Below, piece after piece: positions 55,609-64,000 of a stretch of DNA of 64,000 nt. Source of the DNA: Marinobacter koreensis. GTDB lineage: Bacteria; Pseudomonadota; Gammaproteobacteria; Pseudomonadales; Oleiphilaceae. The translations under genes were made by a program, and so were the position numbers. The notes under the pieces were generated by a model. It was not told the DNA's origin. It worked only from the letters and a program-made list of their open reading frames with translations, and searched no databases. How positions within the stretch are numbered: position 1 is the first letter of the stretch; the number at the start of each line of letters is the position of its first letter. Location of the stretch: assembly GCF_023156285.1 (NCBI RefSeq), contig NZ_JAKZAJ010000005.1, forward strand, positions 124,001 to 188,000. Reading direction: 5' to 3'.

Positions 55609-56421
55609 TTAGCCCCCCTTGAACATCCGCGAGAAGAAACCTTTCTTCTGTGCGGTCATGAATCGATGTTCGCGCTCTTCGCCCAGCAGGCGGCCCACGG
55701 CATCGTCATAGGCCTGTCCCGCGTCGCTCTGTTCCTCGAGGATGACGGGCATGCCCTGGTTGGAGGAATTGAGAACCACCTGGCTTTCAGGGATGACGCC
55801 GAGCAGGGGGATGGCAAGGATTTCCTCGACATCGGCGACCGAGAGCATTTCTCCCTTCTCTACCCGATCTGGATTGTACCGGGTGAGCAGCAGGTGTTCG
55901 CGAACCGGATCCTGGCCCATTTCCGCGCGGCGGGATTTGCTCTGGAGAATGCCGAGAATTCGATCCGAGTCCCGGACCGAGGAGACTTCGGGGTTGGTCA
56001 CCACGATGGCTTCGTCAGCATAGTACAGGGCCATCAGGGCACCGTGTTCGATACCGGCGGGGGAGTCGCACACAATGTAGTCGAAGGTGTCCGACAGCTC
56101 GTTGATGACCTTTTCGACCCCTTCCTTGGTGAGGGCTTCTTTCTCACGGGTCTGGGAGGCCGGCAGAATGTAGAGGCTCTCGACCCGCTTGTCCCGGATG
56201 AGCGCCTGGTTGAGCGTCGCCTCGCCCTGAATCACATTGACGAAGTCATACACCACCCGACGCTCACAGTTCATGATGAGGTCGAGGTTGCGCAGGCCCA
56301 CGTCAAAATCGATCACGACGGTTTTGTGACCACGCTTGGCAAGGCCGGTACTGATTGAGGCGCTGGTAGTCGTCTTGCCAACGCCGCCTTTTCCTGAGGT
56401 TACGACAATGATTCTAGCCAA
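55609..56421 (-). CDS. minD: Septum-site ATPase MinD
   Basis: 270 aa. The deviant Walker A is KGGVGKTTTSASI; switch regions VIDFDVGLRNLDLIMNC and SPAGIEHGA follow, and the C-terminal amphipathic membrane helix (FFSRMFKGG) is intact. It recruits MinC and MinE to the membrane. Confidence 0.98.
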   Translation of the reverse strand: MARIIVVTSGKGGVGKTTTSASISTGLAKRGHKTVVIDFDVGLRNLDLIMNCERRVVYDFVNVIQGEATLNQALIRDKRVESLYILPASQTREKEALTKEGVEKVINELSDTFDYIVCDSPAGIEHGALMALYYADEAIVVTNPEVSSVRDSDRILGILQSKSRRAEMGQDPVREHLLLTRYNPDRVEKGEMLSVADVEEILAIPLLGVIPESQVVLNSSNQGMPVILEEQSDAGQAYDDAVGRLLGEEREHRFMTAQKKGFFSRMFKGG

Positions 56422-56485
56422 GGTTCAATTCCTGTTTCGCAATGGATTCGTCGTGTCTTCCGGATCTTTGTCTTTGTTGTGAATA

Positions 56486-57241
56486 TCAGGCCTTGTTCAG
56501 TGGCGTCACCACCAGAAGGTCGTCCCTGAGCTGGATCTGCACAGCGCTCTTCCAGCCGTTGTCCTGAAGATCTTCGGAGATTTTATAGTGTCCCGCGACG
56601 GACACAAGCTCTGCTTCGAGGGACTGGCAGAAAATTCTCGCCGCCTCGTTGCCATGAATCCCGGCGAGGGCTCTGCCGCGGAGCGGGCCATAGACATGAA
56701 TGTTGCCCGCCGCCAGTATTTCGGCGCCGGCCTGGACGGGGCCCAGCACCACGATATCACCCTCCGGCGCGTGGATCTGTTGGCCCGAGCGGACAGGCTG
56801 GCTGATGATTTTTGCAGGAGCGGGACCGTCTGATGTGGCCGCCTCCGGGGTTTGTGGTGATTCCTCCTGAGACTGTTCGGCTTCGGGTTCTGCCGGCTTC
56901 TCTCGCTGCCCCGAGCCGGGGAGCAGGGCGAGGGCGGCGCCCCGCGCCAGTCGCCTCTGGTCGTCATTACCGCCACGAACCCCGATCACATGAATCTGAT
57001 GACGACGACAGGTACCGATGATCTTGAAAAAATCCAGTTCGCTGTCGATACCTTCGTATTTTTCCAGGCTGATGATCAGAGGGATGTCCCTGAAGAAGCC
57101 AGGGGCCTGATTGATCTTTTCGCGCAGGGCGTTTTCGAAGTCGTCCTGGTCGAAGTAGTAGAGTTCGAGCGCCGTCAGGGACACATTTGCGCTCTTGAGC
57201 TGGAAGCTGTGGGCTAGCCCGGTGCTGGCGGTGTCTGTCAT
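56486..57241 (-). CDS. minC: Septum-site inhibitor MinC
   Basis: 251 aa. MinC blocks FtsZ assembly away from midcell. The N-terminal FtsZ-binding domain (about 10-110) and the beta-helical C-terminal MinD-binding domain (QPVRSGQQIHAPEGDIVVLGPVQAGAEILAAGNIHVYGPLRGRALAGI) are joined by a Glu/Pro/Ala-rich linker. The gene is fused in translation with hopJ by ATGA at its start. Confidence 0.96.
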   Translation of the reverse strand: MTDTASTGLAHSFQLKSANVSLTALELYYFDQDDFENALREKINQAPGFFRDIPLIISLEKYEGIDSELDFFKIIGTCRRHQIHVIGVRGGNDDQRRLARGAALALLPGSGQREKPAEPEAEQSQEESPQTPEAATSDGPAPAKIISQPVRSGQQIHAPEGDIVVLGPVQAGAEILAAGNIHVYGPLRGRALAGIHGNEAARIFCQSLEAELVSVAGHYKISEDLQDNGWKSAVQIQLRDDLLVVTPLNKA

Positions 57242-57621
57242 GTACGGTTCTCTTCTTCGGGGATGTCTGACAGGGGGCGGAGTGTCAGGGGTTCTGCCTC
57301 AAACTGGATGCCTGACCAGCCGGTGCTGATAAACTGACGGATGTTGCCATGGCTCTCGCCCGCCGGATCGCTCAGTACCTGATCGTAGTGCTGGCCAAAG
57401 AGTCGTAACGTGTCCGCTTCGTTGAGATTGCAGAAACGGGCCATCGCAAAGGTCCGGCATGACCCCGCATTCTCCCCGGGGGCATTGGTCAGCGGGCCGT
57501 TACGAAACCCGGTCGGCCGGTAGTCGAAATAGCGCTCTATCAGTTCGAGGGTATCCTCGAAGGTACTCCGGCCGGCACTGAGTGCGGCGAGGTGGATCCG
57601 AACCGCGTCATTGACAGTCAT
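57238..57621 (-). CDS. HopJ-family protein
   Basis: 127 aa. FEDTLELIERYFDYRPTGFRNGPLTNAPGENAGSCRTFAMARFCNLNEADTLRLFGQHYDQVL and HGNIRQFISTGWSGIQF match the HopJ domain, named after a plant-pathogen type III effector but common in free-living gammaproteobacteria. A housekeeping role is more likely; the function is unknown. It overlaps minC and DUF1244 by ATGA on both sides. Confidence 0.88.
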   Translation of the reverse strand: MTVNDAVRIHLAALSAGRSTFEDTLELIERYFDYRPTGFRNGPLTNAPGENAGSCRTFAMARFCNLNEADTLRLFGQHYDQVLSDPAGESHGNIRQFISTGWSGIQFEAEPLTLRPLSDIPEEENRT

Positions 57622-57899
57622 CCGTGGTGTTCCTTTTTGGGGCCGGCCTGGTAGCGTTCTTTCCAGTCTTCGTAGGGCATGCCGTAGATTTCTTCCCGGG
57701 CTTGCGGGTCTGACAGGTCAAAGCCACGCTCCTGGGCTTCTGCCCGATACCACTTGGACAGGCAGTTGCGACAGAAGCCGGCCAGGTTCATCAGATCGAT
57801 GTTCTGGACGTCGGTACGGCCGCGCAGGTGGTCGACCAGACGGCGGAAGGCCGCCGCCTCGATTTCAGTGCGTTCGGATTCGGGAATCGGGTTACTCAT
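57618..57899 (-). CDS. DUF1244 family protein
   Basis: 93 aa from ATG 57899 (MSNPIPES). AFRRLVDHLRGRTDVQNIDLMNLAGFCRNCLSKWYRAEA and EEIYGMPYEDWKERYQ are the DUF1244 signature; the two Cys of CRNC may bind metal. It is the first gene of a DUF1244-hopJ-minCDE run. Upstream is the LexA box shared with dinB. Confidence 0.9.
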   Translation of the reverse strand: MSNPIPESERTEIEAAAFRRLVDHLRGRTDVQNIDLMNLAGFCRNCLSKWYRAEAQERGFDLSDPQAREEIYGMPYEDWKERYQAGPKKEHHG

Positions 57900-57972
57900 G
57901 AGGGCTCGCAATGATCCTGACGATGATGTTGGAATTCCTGACATTCTCGGCATGTTAGCGTAAGATACAAGG

Positions 57973-57988
57973 CTGTATATATGTACAG
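57973..57988 (+). promoter_or_regulatory. LexA (SOS) box upstream of dinB
   Basis: CTGTATATATGTACAG fits CTGT-N8-ACAG. It lies 22 bp before the dinB ATG, over a probable -10 (TATATG, 57978-57983) set 17 bp after TTAGCG (57955-57960). It is also about 74 bp upstream of the divergent DUF1244 start. Confidence 0.9.
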
Positions 57989-58010
57989 ATTTTCGACGTG
58001 AGCAGCTGAC

Positions 58011-59075
58011 ATGTCCCAGCGCAAGATCATCCATGTGGATTGCGACTGCTTCTATGCAGCGGTGGAAATGCGGGACGATCCGACACTTCGCGACGTGCCT
58101 CTGGCTGTTGGCGGTGCCGGCGGTCGGGGCGTGGTCACCACCTGTAATTACCGGGCCCGCGCCTTCGGTGTTCGTTCGGCGATGCCCGGCAGTGAGGCCC
58201 GGCGCCTGTGTCCGGGATTGGTGACCGTGCCGCCAGATATGTCGAAATATCGCGCGGTATCCCGCCAGGTGATGGACATCCTCCGGGAACTGACCGATCT
58301 GGTGGAGCCCCTCTCCCTGGATGAAGCCTTCCTGGATGTGACCGACGTTACCGATTGCCGTGGCAGCGGTACGCTCATGGCGAAACGTCTCCGGGAACGC
58401 ATCCAGCGGGAAGTGGGGATTACGGTCTCGGCGGGCGTCGCGCCCAACAAGTTCCTCGCCAAGATCGCCAGTGACTGGGAGAAACCGGACGGTTTGTTTG
58501 TCATCACGCCGGAGCAGGTGCCGGAGTTTGTGCGTGCGCTACCGGTTGAAAAACTGTTTGGAGTTGGTCGGGTGACTGCCTCGAAACTGCATAATCTGGG
58601 GGTGACCACCTGTGGCGATATGCAGGGGCTGGGTGCCGACAGACTCGTGGAGCGTTTCGGCAAGCAGGGGTACCGCTTGCATGAAATGGCACACGGCCGT
58701 GACGACCGGCCGGTGGTCGTGTCGCGTATTGCCAAATCGGTCAGTGTGGAGCGGACCTTTTCCCAGGACCTTCCGGATAAAACCGCTTGTCAGACGGTCA
58801 TGCCCGCGCTGGTGGAGGACCTGAAAGTCCGGCTCAGCCGGAAAACCGGCCGCAAACCCATTCACAAGCTCTTCATCAAGATCCGCTACAGCGACTTTTC
58901 CACCCACACCCTCGAGCGGGTACGCGATCAGATTGCCGAGCCGACGGTTTCGGATTACCAGCCCCTGCTGGATGAGCTGGTTACCGATGTTGAGCGGCCA
59001 GTAAGGCTTCTGGGCGTCGGGGTCCGGTTCCGCAACGACGAATCACCCGTGACCCAGTTGCGACTGTTCGAGTGA
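58011..59075 (+). CDS. dinB: DNA polymerase IV
   Basis: 354 aa, Y-family translesion polymerase. [17 protein letters not shown] (catalytic Asp8), [16 protein letters not shown] (acidic pair) and [25 protein letters not shown] are as expected; helix-hairpin-helix and little-finger domains follow. A LexA box controls it. The stop codon abuts the PAP2 stop region: the two genes are convergent. Confidence 0.97.
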   Translation: MSQRKIIHVDCDCFYAAVEMRDDPTLRDVPLAVGGAGGRGVVTTCNYRARAFGVRSAMPGSEARRLCPGLVTVPPDMSKYRAVSRQVMDILRELTDLVEPLSLDEAFLDVTDVTDCRGSGTLMAKRLRERIQREVGITVSAGVAPNKFLAKIASDWEKPDGLFVITPEQVPEFVRALPVEKLFGVGRVTASKLHNLGVTTCGDMQGLGADRLVERFGKQGYRLHEMAHGRDDRPVVVSRIAKSVSVERTFSQDLPDKTACQTVMPALVEDLKVRLSRKTGRKPIHKLFIKIRYSDFSTHTLERVRDQIAEPTVSDYQPLLDELVTDVERPVRLLGVGVRFRNDESPVTQLRLFE

Positions 59076-59636
59076 TCAGAGCGCTACGGTAACGGGAAAG
59101 CCGCAAAGCGACAGGTAACCCATCAGGCTGCCGAGGACGGCGCCGGCCAGAACATCGCTCGGGTAGTGAAGCCCAAGCACCACCCGGGATAGTGCAACGC
59201 TGATCGTGAACGGCAGTACCGCCAGGGCCAGGTCCGGAGTGGTCAGGCACAGCATCGTCTGGAAGCATGCGGCGTGAAGTGTGTGGCCGGATGGGAAACT
59301 GTAGCGATCCAGGGGGGGCGTCGCGCAACTGATCGCCGGAAAGGAAATAAACGGTCGCTCCCGGATCAGCCAGCGCTTCAGGCCCTTGTAGGTGAGCGTG
59401 CAGGCCAGACCGGTGAGTGCCATGGCAAGGGCCAGGCGAGGTCCGCCTTCGGCGTGGAGCAGGGGCAGCGACAGGATCAGCGCGTACCAGAACCAGCCGT
59501 CTCCCAGGCGACTGACGGTACGGAAATAGGCGAGTACGGGGCGGAACTGCACTGAGCGGTTGATGGCCTGGCAGAAGAGGTATTCCCGCTGGTCGGCCCG
59601 TTCAAAGAATCGTGAGGCTTTGCTTGTTGAGGCCAT
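59076..59636 (-). CDS. PAP2-family phosphatase
   Basis: 186 aa with about five membrane helices. The three phosphatase motifs are KRWLIRERP, PSGHT and SRVVLGLHYPSDV. It may dephosphorylate phosphatidic acid, undecaprenyl or another lipid phosphate at the membrane. Its start lies 35 nt inside the end of the glycosyltransferase gene, so the two are cotranscribed and coupled. An upstream Pho-box-like site suggests phosphate control. Confidence 0.9.
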   Translation of the reverse strand: MASTSKASRFFERADQREYLFCQAINRSVQFRPVLAYFRTVSRLGDGWFWYALILSLPLLHAEGGPRLALAMALTGLACTLTYKGLKRWLIRERPFISFPAISCATPPLDRYSFPSGHTLHAACFQTMLCLTTPDLALAVLPFTISVALSRVVLGLHYPSDVLAGAVLGSLMGYLSLCGFPVTVAL

Positions 59637-60837
59637 GGTATCGCACCTTTATGTCGGTATTCAGAACCAGTTGTTCGAACTGCTCGATTTGTGACGGCCA
59701 GGTCAGTTCGAGTGCATCAAGCCGAGCCTGGGCACTCAGGCGGGCCAGCAGCGTGGGTTGGTCTGCCAGCCTGAGCGCTGCGTCAACGAAGGCTTCGTCG
59801 TCGTCGAGCGGGGCCTTCATGCCGTTTTCCTCGGTCCGTATGTGTTCGGCAGCGGCACCATCGTTGAACGCCACCACCGGCAGTCCGCTGGCCATGGCTT
59901 CCAGCACCACGTTGCCGAACGTGTCCGTCTTGCTGGGAAACAGAAAAAGATCCCCGGAGGCATAATGGCGGGCAAGCTCCTCGCCACGGAGGACGCCGCA
60001 GAACACATAATCCGGATGTCGCTCGGCCAGCTCTCGCCGAAGCGGGCCATCGCCCGCCAGGATGAACCGGGACTGGGGATGCAGGGCGCGAATCCGTTCA
60101 AAGCAGGCAACGGCCATTCGCAGATTTTTTTCGGGGGCCAGCCTGCCGACGTAAAGGATGGCGCGATCACTCGCGGCCAGTCCCCACTGGCTTCTCAATG
60201 CCGGGTCCCGCTTGTGGGGAGAAAATCGGTGGCAGTCGACGCCCCGGCTCCAGAGCGCGGTATCCGTTATTCCCATGGTCTGCGTCAGGTTTTGCACTTT
60301 CCGTGTCGGCACCAGAGTGCGGTCGGTCTGGTTGTGGAACCAGCGTCCATAACTTCGAAGCAGGTTCTCCAGGCCTCCAACGCCGTAGTAACGGCTGTAC
60401 TGGTGGAAGTTGGTGTGGAACCCCGAGGTTACCGGAATGGCAAGACGCCTTGCTGCTCTGGCGGCGGCCAGGCCGAGAGGTCCCTGGGTGGCAATGTATA
60501 TGGCATCGGGGGGACTTTGCTGCCAGAGGCGGCGGAGTGACCGGCTGCTGGCCAGGCCAAACCGGAGGTCGGCATAGCCCGGCAGGGGGAGGCCGGTGAC
60601 GACATGTTCGTCACTGAACAGGCCATCGCCCGCCGCCAGAACGCTGCCTTTGCGTTCATGGCGTTGGCGGGGGCGAATCACTGTCACCCGGTGGCCGCGC
60701 TGCATCAAACCCTGGCAAAGATGCCGGAGGGTATTGGCCACCCCGTTGATTTCCGGCGGAAAGGTCTCGGAAACAATGGTAATGTGTTGGCGGCGCCGGT
60801 TGGCCTGGATGGTTTCGATCACGGTGATTCCTGTCAT
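59602..60837 (-). CDS. GT4-family glycosyltransferase
   Basis: 411 aa, GT-B fold. The N-terminus (HITIVSETFPPEINGVANTLRHLCQGLMQRGHRVTVIRPR) and the C-terminal APEKNLRMAVACFERI and FLFPSKTDTFGNVVLEAMASGLPVVAF resemble GT4 enzymes that glycosylate diacylglycerol or mannose acceptors; similar Agt-type enzymes replace phospholipids in phosphate-starved marine bacteria. ATG 60837 has AGGTG spaced 7 nt and is preferred although the leader would be short. It is coupled to PAP2. Confidence 0.85.
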   Translation of the reverse strand: MTGITVIETIQANRRRQHITIVSETFPPEINGVANTLRHLCQGLMQRGHRVTVIRPRQRHERKGSVLAAGDGLFSDEHVVTGLPLPGYADLRFGLASSRSLRRLWQQSPPDAIYIATQGPLGLAAARAARRLAIPVTSGFHTNFHQYSRYYGVGGLENLLRSYGRWFHNQTDRTLVPTRKVQNLTQTMGITDTALWSRGVDCHRFSPHKRDPALRSQWGLAASDRAILYVGRLAPEKNLRMAVACFERIRALHPQSRFILAGDGPLRRELAERHPDYVFCGVLRGEELARHYASGDLFLFPSKTDTFGNVVLEAMASGLPVVAFNDGAAAEHIRTEENGMKAPLDDDEAFVDAALRLADQPTLLARLSAQARLDALELTWPSQIEQFEQLVLNTDIKVRYHGLNKQSLTIL

Positions 60838-60870
60838 TGCTCACACCTGACTCCACTATGGAAAGTCGCT

Positions 60871-60899
60871 GTGACAGTTATGCGACACTGCTGTGACAT
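60871..60899 (-). promoter_or_regulatory. Pho-box-like array upstream of the glycosyltransferase
   Basis: On the minus strand three 7-mers repeat every 11 bp: ATGTCAC (60899-60893), GTGTCGC (60888-60882) and CTGTCAC (60877-60871), close to the PHO-box unit CTGTCAT. A weak -10 (CATAGT, 60860-60855) follows at the proper distance. The unit also reads CTGTGAC on the other strand, toward the Tas-like gene. Confidence 0.62.
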
Positions 60900-60935
60900 T
60901 CCTCTTACCCGTTCACACACTGAAGCGGAGACACT

Positions 60936-61973
60936 ATGCAAACGCGAAAGCTTGGAAAGACAGACATTGATGTCACCCTCATCTGCCTGGGCACCATGAC
61001 CTGGGGCGAGCAGAATTCAGAGCAGGAAGCTTTCGAACAACTGGATTACGCAATGGACCAGGGCATCAATTTCATTGATGCGGCGGAGATGTATCCCGTA
61101 CCCCCCAGGGCGGAGACGCAGGGCCGGACGGAGACATACCTTGGCAACTGGCTGGCCCGCCGCGGTAAGCGTGACGACCTGGTGATTGCCTCCAAGGTGG
61201 CCGGGCCGGGCAATGGTCTGGGCTATCTCCGGGGTGGGCCGAGACTGACGCGCGATCATATCCGCCAGGCCTGCGAAGACAGCCTCAAGCGTTTGCAGAC
61301 AGACTATATCGACCTGTACCAGGTTCATTGGCCGGACAGGAACACCAACTTCTTTGGCAAACTCGGTTATGTGCACAGCGCCGATGAGGATGCCACGCCC
61401 GTTGAGGAAACGCTGTCTGCACTGGATGAGTTGGTCCGTGAGGGCAAGGTCCGGCACATCGGGCTGTCCAACGAAACCCCGTGGGGGACCTCGCAGTATC
61501 TGCACCTTGCACAAAGCCGGGGCTGGCCCCGACCGGTCAGTATCCAGAACCCCTACAACCTCCTGAACCGCTCCTTCGAAGTGGGGCTGGCGGAGTTTGC
61601 CCATCGTGAACAGACAGGATTGCTGGCCTATTCGCCGTTGGCATTCGGCATGCTGTCCGGCAAATACCTGGGCGACAAATGGCCGGAAAAGGGCCGGATG
61701 ACCCTGTATGAGCGTTTCAGCCGGTATACCGGTGCCCGTGGAATGGAGGCTACCCGGGCCTATGTTGAACTGGCGCGCCAGCATGGACTGTCGCCGAGCC
61801 AGATGGCCCTGGCGTACGTTAACAGCCGCAGCTTCGTGACCAGCAATATCATCGGAGCCACCACCATGGAGCAGCTGAAAGAAAACATTGCCTCTGCGGA
61901 TATCACGCTGGACGAGTCGGTGATGGAGGGTATTGAGGCCATTCACCGGGATTTCACTTATCCATGCCCCTAA
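60936..61973 (+). CDS. Tas-like aldo/keto reductase
   Basis: 345 aa. Active residues lie in NFIDAAEMYPVP (Asp, Tyr), VIASKVAGPGNG (Lys) and DLYQVHWPDRNTNFFGKLGYVH (His). The long FFGKLGYVHSADEDATPVEETLSALDELVREGKVRHIGLSNETPWG stretch is typical of E. coli Tas, whose NADPH-linked role is poorly known. CGGAG precedes the ATG. It is divergent from the glycosyltransferase gene. Confidence 0.92.
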   Translation: MQTRKLGKTDIDVTLICLGTMTWGEQNSEQEAFEQLDYAMDQGINFIDAAEMYPVPPRAETQGRTETYLGNWLARRGKRDDLVIASKVAGPGNGLGYLRGGPRLTRDHIRQACEDSLKRLQTDYIDLYQVHWPDRNTNFFGKLGYVHSADEDATPVEETLSALDELVREGKVRHIGLSNETPWGTSQYLHLAQSRGWPRPVSIQNPYNLLNRSFEVGLAEFAHREQTGLLAYSPLAFGMLSGKYLGDKWPEKGRMTLYERFSRYTGARGMEATRAYVELARQHGLSPSQMALAYVNSRSFVTSNIIGATTMEQLKENIASADITLDESVMEGIEAIHRDFTYPCP

Positions 61974-61996
61974 GCATCTGATAATCGATAAAAATT

Positions 61997-62022
61997 GGCG
62001 GAGCTGAGCCGTCAGCTCCGCC
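61997..62022. terminator. Hairpin downstream of the Tas-like gene
   Basis: GGCGGAGCTGA (61997-62007) pairs exactly with TCAGCTCCGCC (62012-62022) around GCCG. AAAAATT precedes it, so the T run is on the minus strand; the plus strand lacks a tract. Confidence 0.65.
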
Positions 62023-62200
62023 GCTTCCGGTTACAATCTGAAACCGTCCGGATTATTTTTTTGACATAAAAGTGGTCAAAAAATGACAACAAACGGACGC
62101 CAGTGTGTGCAAATTCACATCTTTTCCTGCACCATTCATTAGACTTTGGCATTAGACGGTTAGTTATTCATTTTGAGACGTCAAAGTCCCGGTAAGCGCC
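62023..62200. other. AT-rich leader of the small exported protein gene
   Basis: About 180 bp with AT-rich stretches and no gene. GACTTTG and CAAAGTC (about 62143 and 62180) form a loose inverted repeat of uncertain meaning. Confidence 0.35.
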
Positions 62201-62527
62201 ATGATTATTCGACTCTTTATTGTTCTGCTCGCACTCAATTTCCTGGCTTTTGTGGTCCGTGCCGACGCGGCGGAACGACCCATGGGTGAGAGTTCGATCG
62301 CGATGAATACGGCGCAGGAAATCTACCAGGTCCAGCAAAGGGTCCGGGGAGAACTCGGGCAGGACAGTTCCGAGGCCGCTGCGGAAATCGGATCAAGGTT
62401 GCTCAGCCTTACGCTGACCCGCTCCCGGGAAGACCGGAAGCATTACGTCTCGGAACCGGCCCAGGCCGATCACAGCATTGCTCTGCTGAACAATGGGGCG
62501 TGTCTCAATCTGAAGTGGAATTTCTGA
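62201..62527 (+). CDS. Small exported protein, unknown
   Basis: 108 aa. The signal peptide (1-24, ending ADAAE) is followed by a helical mature part with a short Cys-containing tail (LLNNGACLNLKWNF). No family is recognised. The ATG at 62201 has GGTAAG a few bases upstream, a weak site. It sits between the Tas-like gene and a CoA-transferase-like gene and is probably its own transcript. Confidence 0.55.
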   Translation: MIIRLFIVLLALNFLAFVVRADAAERPMGESSIAMNTAQEIYQVQQRVRGELGQDSSEAAAEIGSRLLSLTLTRSREDRKHYVSEPAQADHSIALLNNGACLNLKWNF

Positions 62528-62674
62528 CCGCTTCGTTCTCTCCAACAAATATCCTCCTGCTCTCCCCGTTTCCGTCATCCTGACCTGGCGCATTGTTTGA
62601 ACTATCTCGCCGTGTGATCATCGGACTTCGATAATCATCCCGGTCGGGACGGACATGCTGAAAGGAGCTTGGTG

Positions 62675-64000
62675 ATGTCGGGAAACAGTCTGCGTTTGAA
62701 CGACGCTGAAGCCTGCGTTGATGAAGTTATCCGAAGGGTGGGTAAGGACATTACCCTTGGTTTGCCCCTGGGGCTTGGCAAGCCGGTTCGTTTCGTCAAT
62801 GCGCTCTATGAGCGGGCCCGGCAGGACCCGGAGATTCGCCTGCACATCATGACGGCGCTGTCTCTTCTGGCTCCCAGAGGAGCATCGTCCCTTGAACAGC
62901 GGTTCATGAAGCCTTTTGCCGAGCGGCTGTATGGCGACATCCCGGAACTGGCCTATGCCCGTGACGTGTCCGCCAATCGACTGCCGCCGAATGTGACGGT
63001 TTCCGAATTTTTCTTCAAAGCGGGCTCCTATCTCAATAACCGCTCCCAGCAACGGCATTACGTCTCGACCAACTACACTCATGCCGTGCGGGATTTGATG
63101 GCGCTGGGGGTCAATGTGCTGGCGCAGATGGTGTCTCCCGGTGAAGCGGTGGGTGCTCCGGGCAAGATCAGCCTGAGCTGTAATCCCGACCTGACACTGG
63201 ATCTGTTGCTGTTGATGCGGGAGCGGGAAGCGGCCGGCACCCCGGTTGCCATGGTCGCCGAGCTTAACCGTCCGCTTCCGTTCATGGGGCACCATGCAGC
63301 GATCGACGAAAACCGGTTTGATGTGGTGCTGGACCAGCCAAACACCGATTACCCCTTGTTCTCGGCCCCGCAAATGTCGGTAAGCCCTGAAGATCACCTG
63401 ATCGGATTCTATGCCAGTTGCCTGTTGCGCGACGGCGGTACGCTTCAGGTAGGAATCGGCTCGTTGGGCGCGGCACTCGTTCACAGCACGATCCTGCGAC
63501 ACCGTTCGAACGAGGATTGGCGAGCTGTTTTCGACCATCTGCGGGTTGCAGAACACTTTCCGGTGGTTGATGAGGTCGGCGGCACGGATCCGTTCGACGC
63601 GGGGCTTTACGGCTGTAGCGAGATGATGGTCGACGGTTTCCTGTATCTCATGGAGGCGGGAATCCTCTCCCGGGAAGTCTACGATCACGCGGGACTGCAG
63701 GATCTGATCAACCGGGAGAAAATCGGGCCGACGCCGTCGCTGTCTGACCTGGATACGCTCCGGGAGGCTGGCATCATCGACTCGCCATTGCGGGCCCGCG
63801 ACGTCCAATGGCTGGTCACCTACGGATTCTTCCGGTCGGAGGTGGCGTTCAAAGGCGGGCGCCTGGCACTGGGCGAGCAGTCGCTGGACGGGGATCTTGA
63901 TCAGCCCGAGGCTCGGGAAGCGATTGAAACGTTGATTCTCGGCGACCATCTGAAAGGCGGGATTGCCATGCACGGTGGCTTCTACGTAGGGCCCGAGCAG
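62675..64000 (+). CDS. Acetyl-CoA hydrolase/transferase family protein, 3' end cut by window
   Basis: 442 codons run open to the window edge with no stop. ATG 62675 has AAAGGAG at 62661-62667. LQVGIGSLGAALVHS is the GIG-type motif of CoA transferases and hydrolases, and DAGLYGCSEMMVDGFLYLMEAGILS holds the likely catalytic Glu in the SEM segment (family HTEM). A small-molecule carboxylate is probably the substrate; which one is unknown. The product is likely above 600 aa, longer than 4-hydroxybutyrate CoA-transferase. Confidence 0.83.
   Translation, partial: MSGNSLRLNDAEACVDEVIRRVGKDITLGLPLGLGKPVRFVNALYERARQDPEIRLHIMTALSLLAPRGASSLEQRFMKPFAERLYGDIPELAYARDVSANRLPPNVTVSEFFFKAGSYLNNRSQQRHYVSTNYTHAVRDLMALGVNVLAQMVSPGEAVGAPGKISLSCNPDLTLDLLLLMREREAAGTPVAMVAELNRPLPFMGHHAAIDENRFDVVLDQPNTDYPLFSAPQMSVSPEDHLIGFYASCLLRDGGTLQVGIGSLGAALVHSTILRHRSNEDWRAVFDHLRVAEHFPVVDEVGGTDPFDAGLYGCSEMMVDGFLYLMEAGILSREVYDHAGLQDLINREKIGPTPSLSDLDTLREAGIIDSPLRARDVQWLVTYGFFRSEVAFKGGRLALGEQSLDGDLDQPEAREAIETLILGDHLKGGIAMHGGFYVGPEQ

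Noticed and set aside
57238..57621. HopJ gene as a sign of type III secretion
   Set aside because: No secretion genes are near, and the domain is common in non-pathogenic marine gammaproteobacteria.
62618..63973. Minus-strand 451-aa frame
   Set aside because: It lies exactly opposite the CoA-transferase-like gene, which has conserved motifs and a strong ribosome-binding site.
1..64000. CRISPR array or prophage
   Set aside because: No regularly spaced repeats with unique spacers and no phage structural genes are seen.

Overview
The window looks like a chromosomal segment of a marine gammaproteobacterium, most likely Marinobacter or a close relative. This rests on gene order and protein families: lolB-ispE-tRNA-Gln-prs-rplY-pth-ychF, hemA-prfA-prmC-moeB, minCDE with a HopJ-like gene, an ANR-type FNR regulator, three chemoreceptors and a fused TAXI-TRAP transporter. 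No taxonomic search was possible. DNA is GC-rich except for a visibly AT-richer stretch at about 15.2-20.0 kb.

Layout. 0-12 kb: end of a degenerate RmlD-like reductase, anr with an FNR box at its start, fabB, an Mpo1-like membrane protein, an AraC regulator, a YlqF GTPase, a CpxP/Spy-like chaperone, a chemoreceptor with lipA, metY, a beta-lactamase-fold hydrolase and three small membrane proteins, one PACE-like. 12.3-15 kb: a chemoreceptor followed by a solute-binding protein and a small unknown gene. 15.08-20.07 kb: a 4.8-kb island between direct repeats of the tRNA-Met 3' half. It holds a secreted Rap1a/Tai-like protein, a small membrane protein, two IS3-family elements and an unrecognised two-gene operon (106 and 45 aa), and no integrase.

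20-32.8 kb: housekeeping genes for translation (tRNA-Met, ychF, pth, rplY, tRNA-Gln, prfA, prmC), nucleotide, isoprenoid and haem synthesis (prs, ispE, hemA), lipoprotein sorting (lolB), moeB and photolyase. 32.9-37.5 kb: a tight operon DUF432-mscS-rimB-like-rimK-M14-like, then yjbQ. This joins a mechanosensitive channel to a protein-glutamylation module. 37.6-44.3 kb: a TAXI-TRAP uptake system with a probable sigma-54 promoter, two upstream palindromes, and a downstream DctB/DctD-like pair that probably controls it.

44.3-47.6 kb: cytochrome b561 and a small periplasmic protein, divergent from an OmpR/histidine-kinase pair whose sensor domain carries a histidine cluster typical of metal binding. 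47.7-55.3 kb: a Cache chemoreceptor, a secreted S15-like hydrolase, a PIN-PhoH protein, and CBS, START and DUF2804 proteins. 55.4-59.1 kb: DUF1244-hopJ-minCDE divergent from dinB, with a consensus LexA box between. 59.1-60.9 kb: PAP2 phosphatase and glycosyltransferase with an upstream three-unit Pho-box-like array, suggesting phosphate-starvation lipid remodelling. 60.9-64 kb: a Tas-like aldo/keto reductase, a small exported protein, and an acetyl-CoA hydrolase/transferase-family gene that runs off the end.

The best candidates for something new are the island's ATGA-coupled small-gene pair, the MscS-RimK operon, and the Pho-box glycosyltransferase/PAP2 unit.
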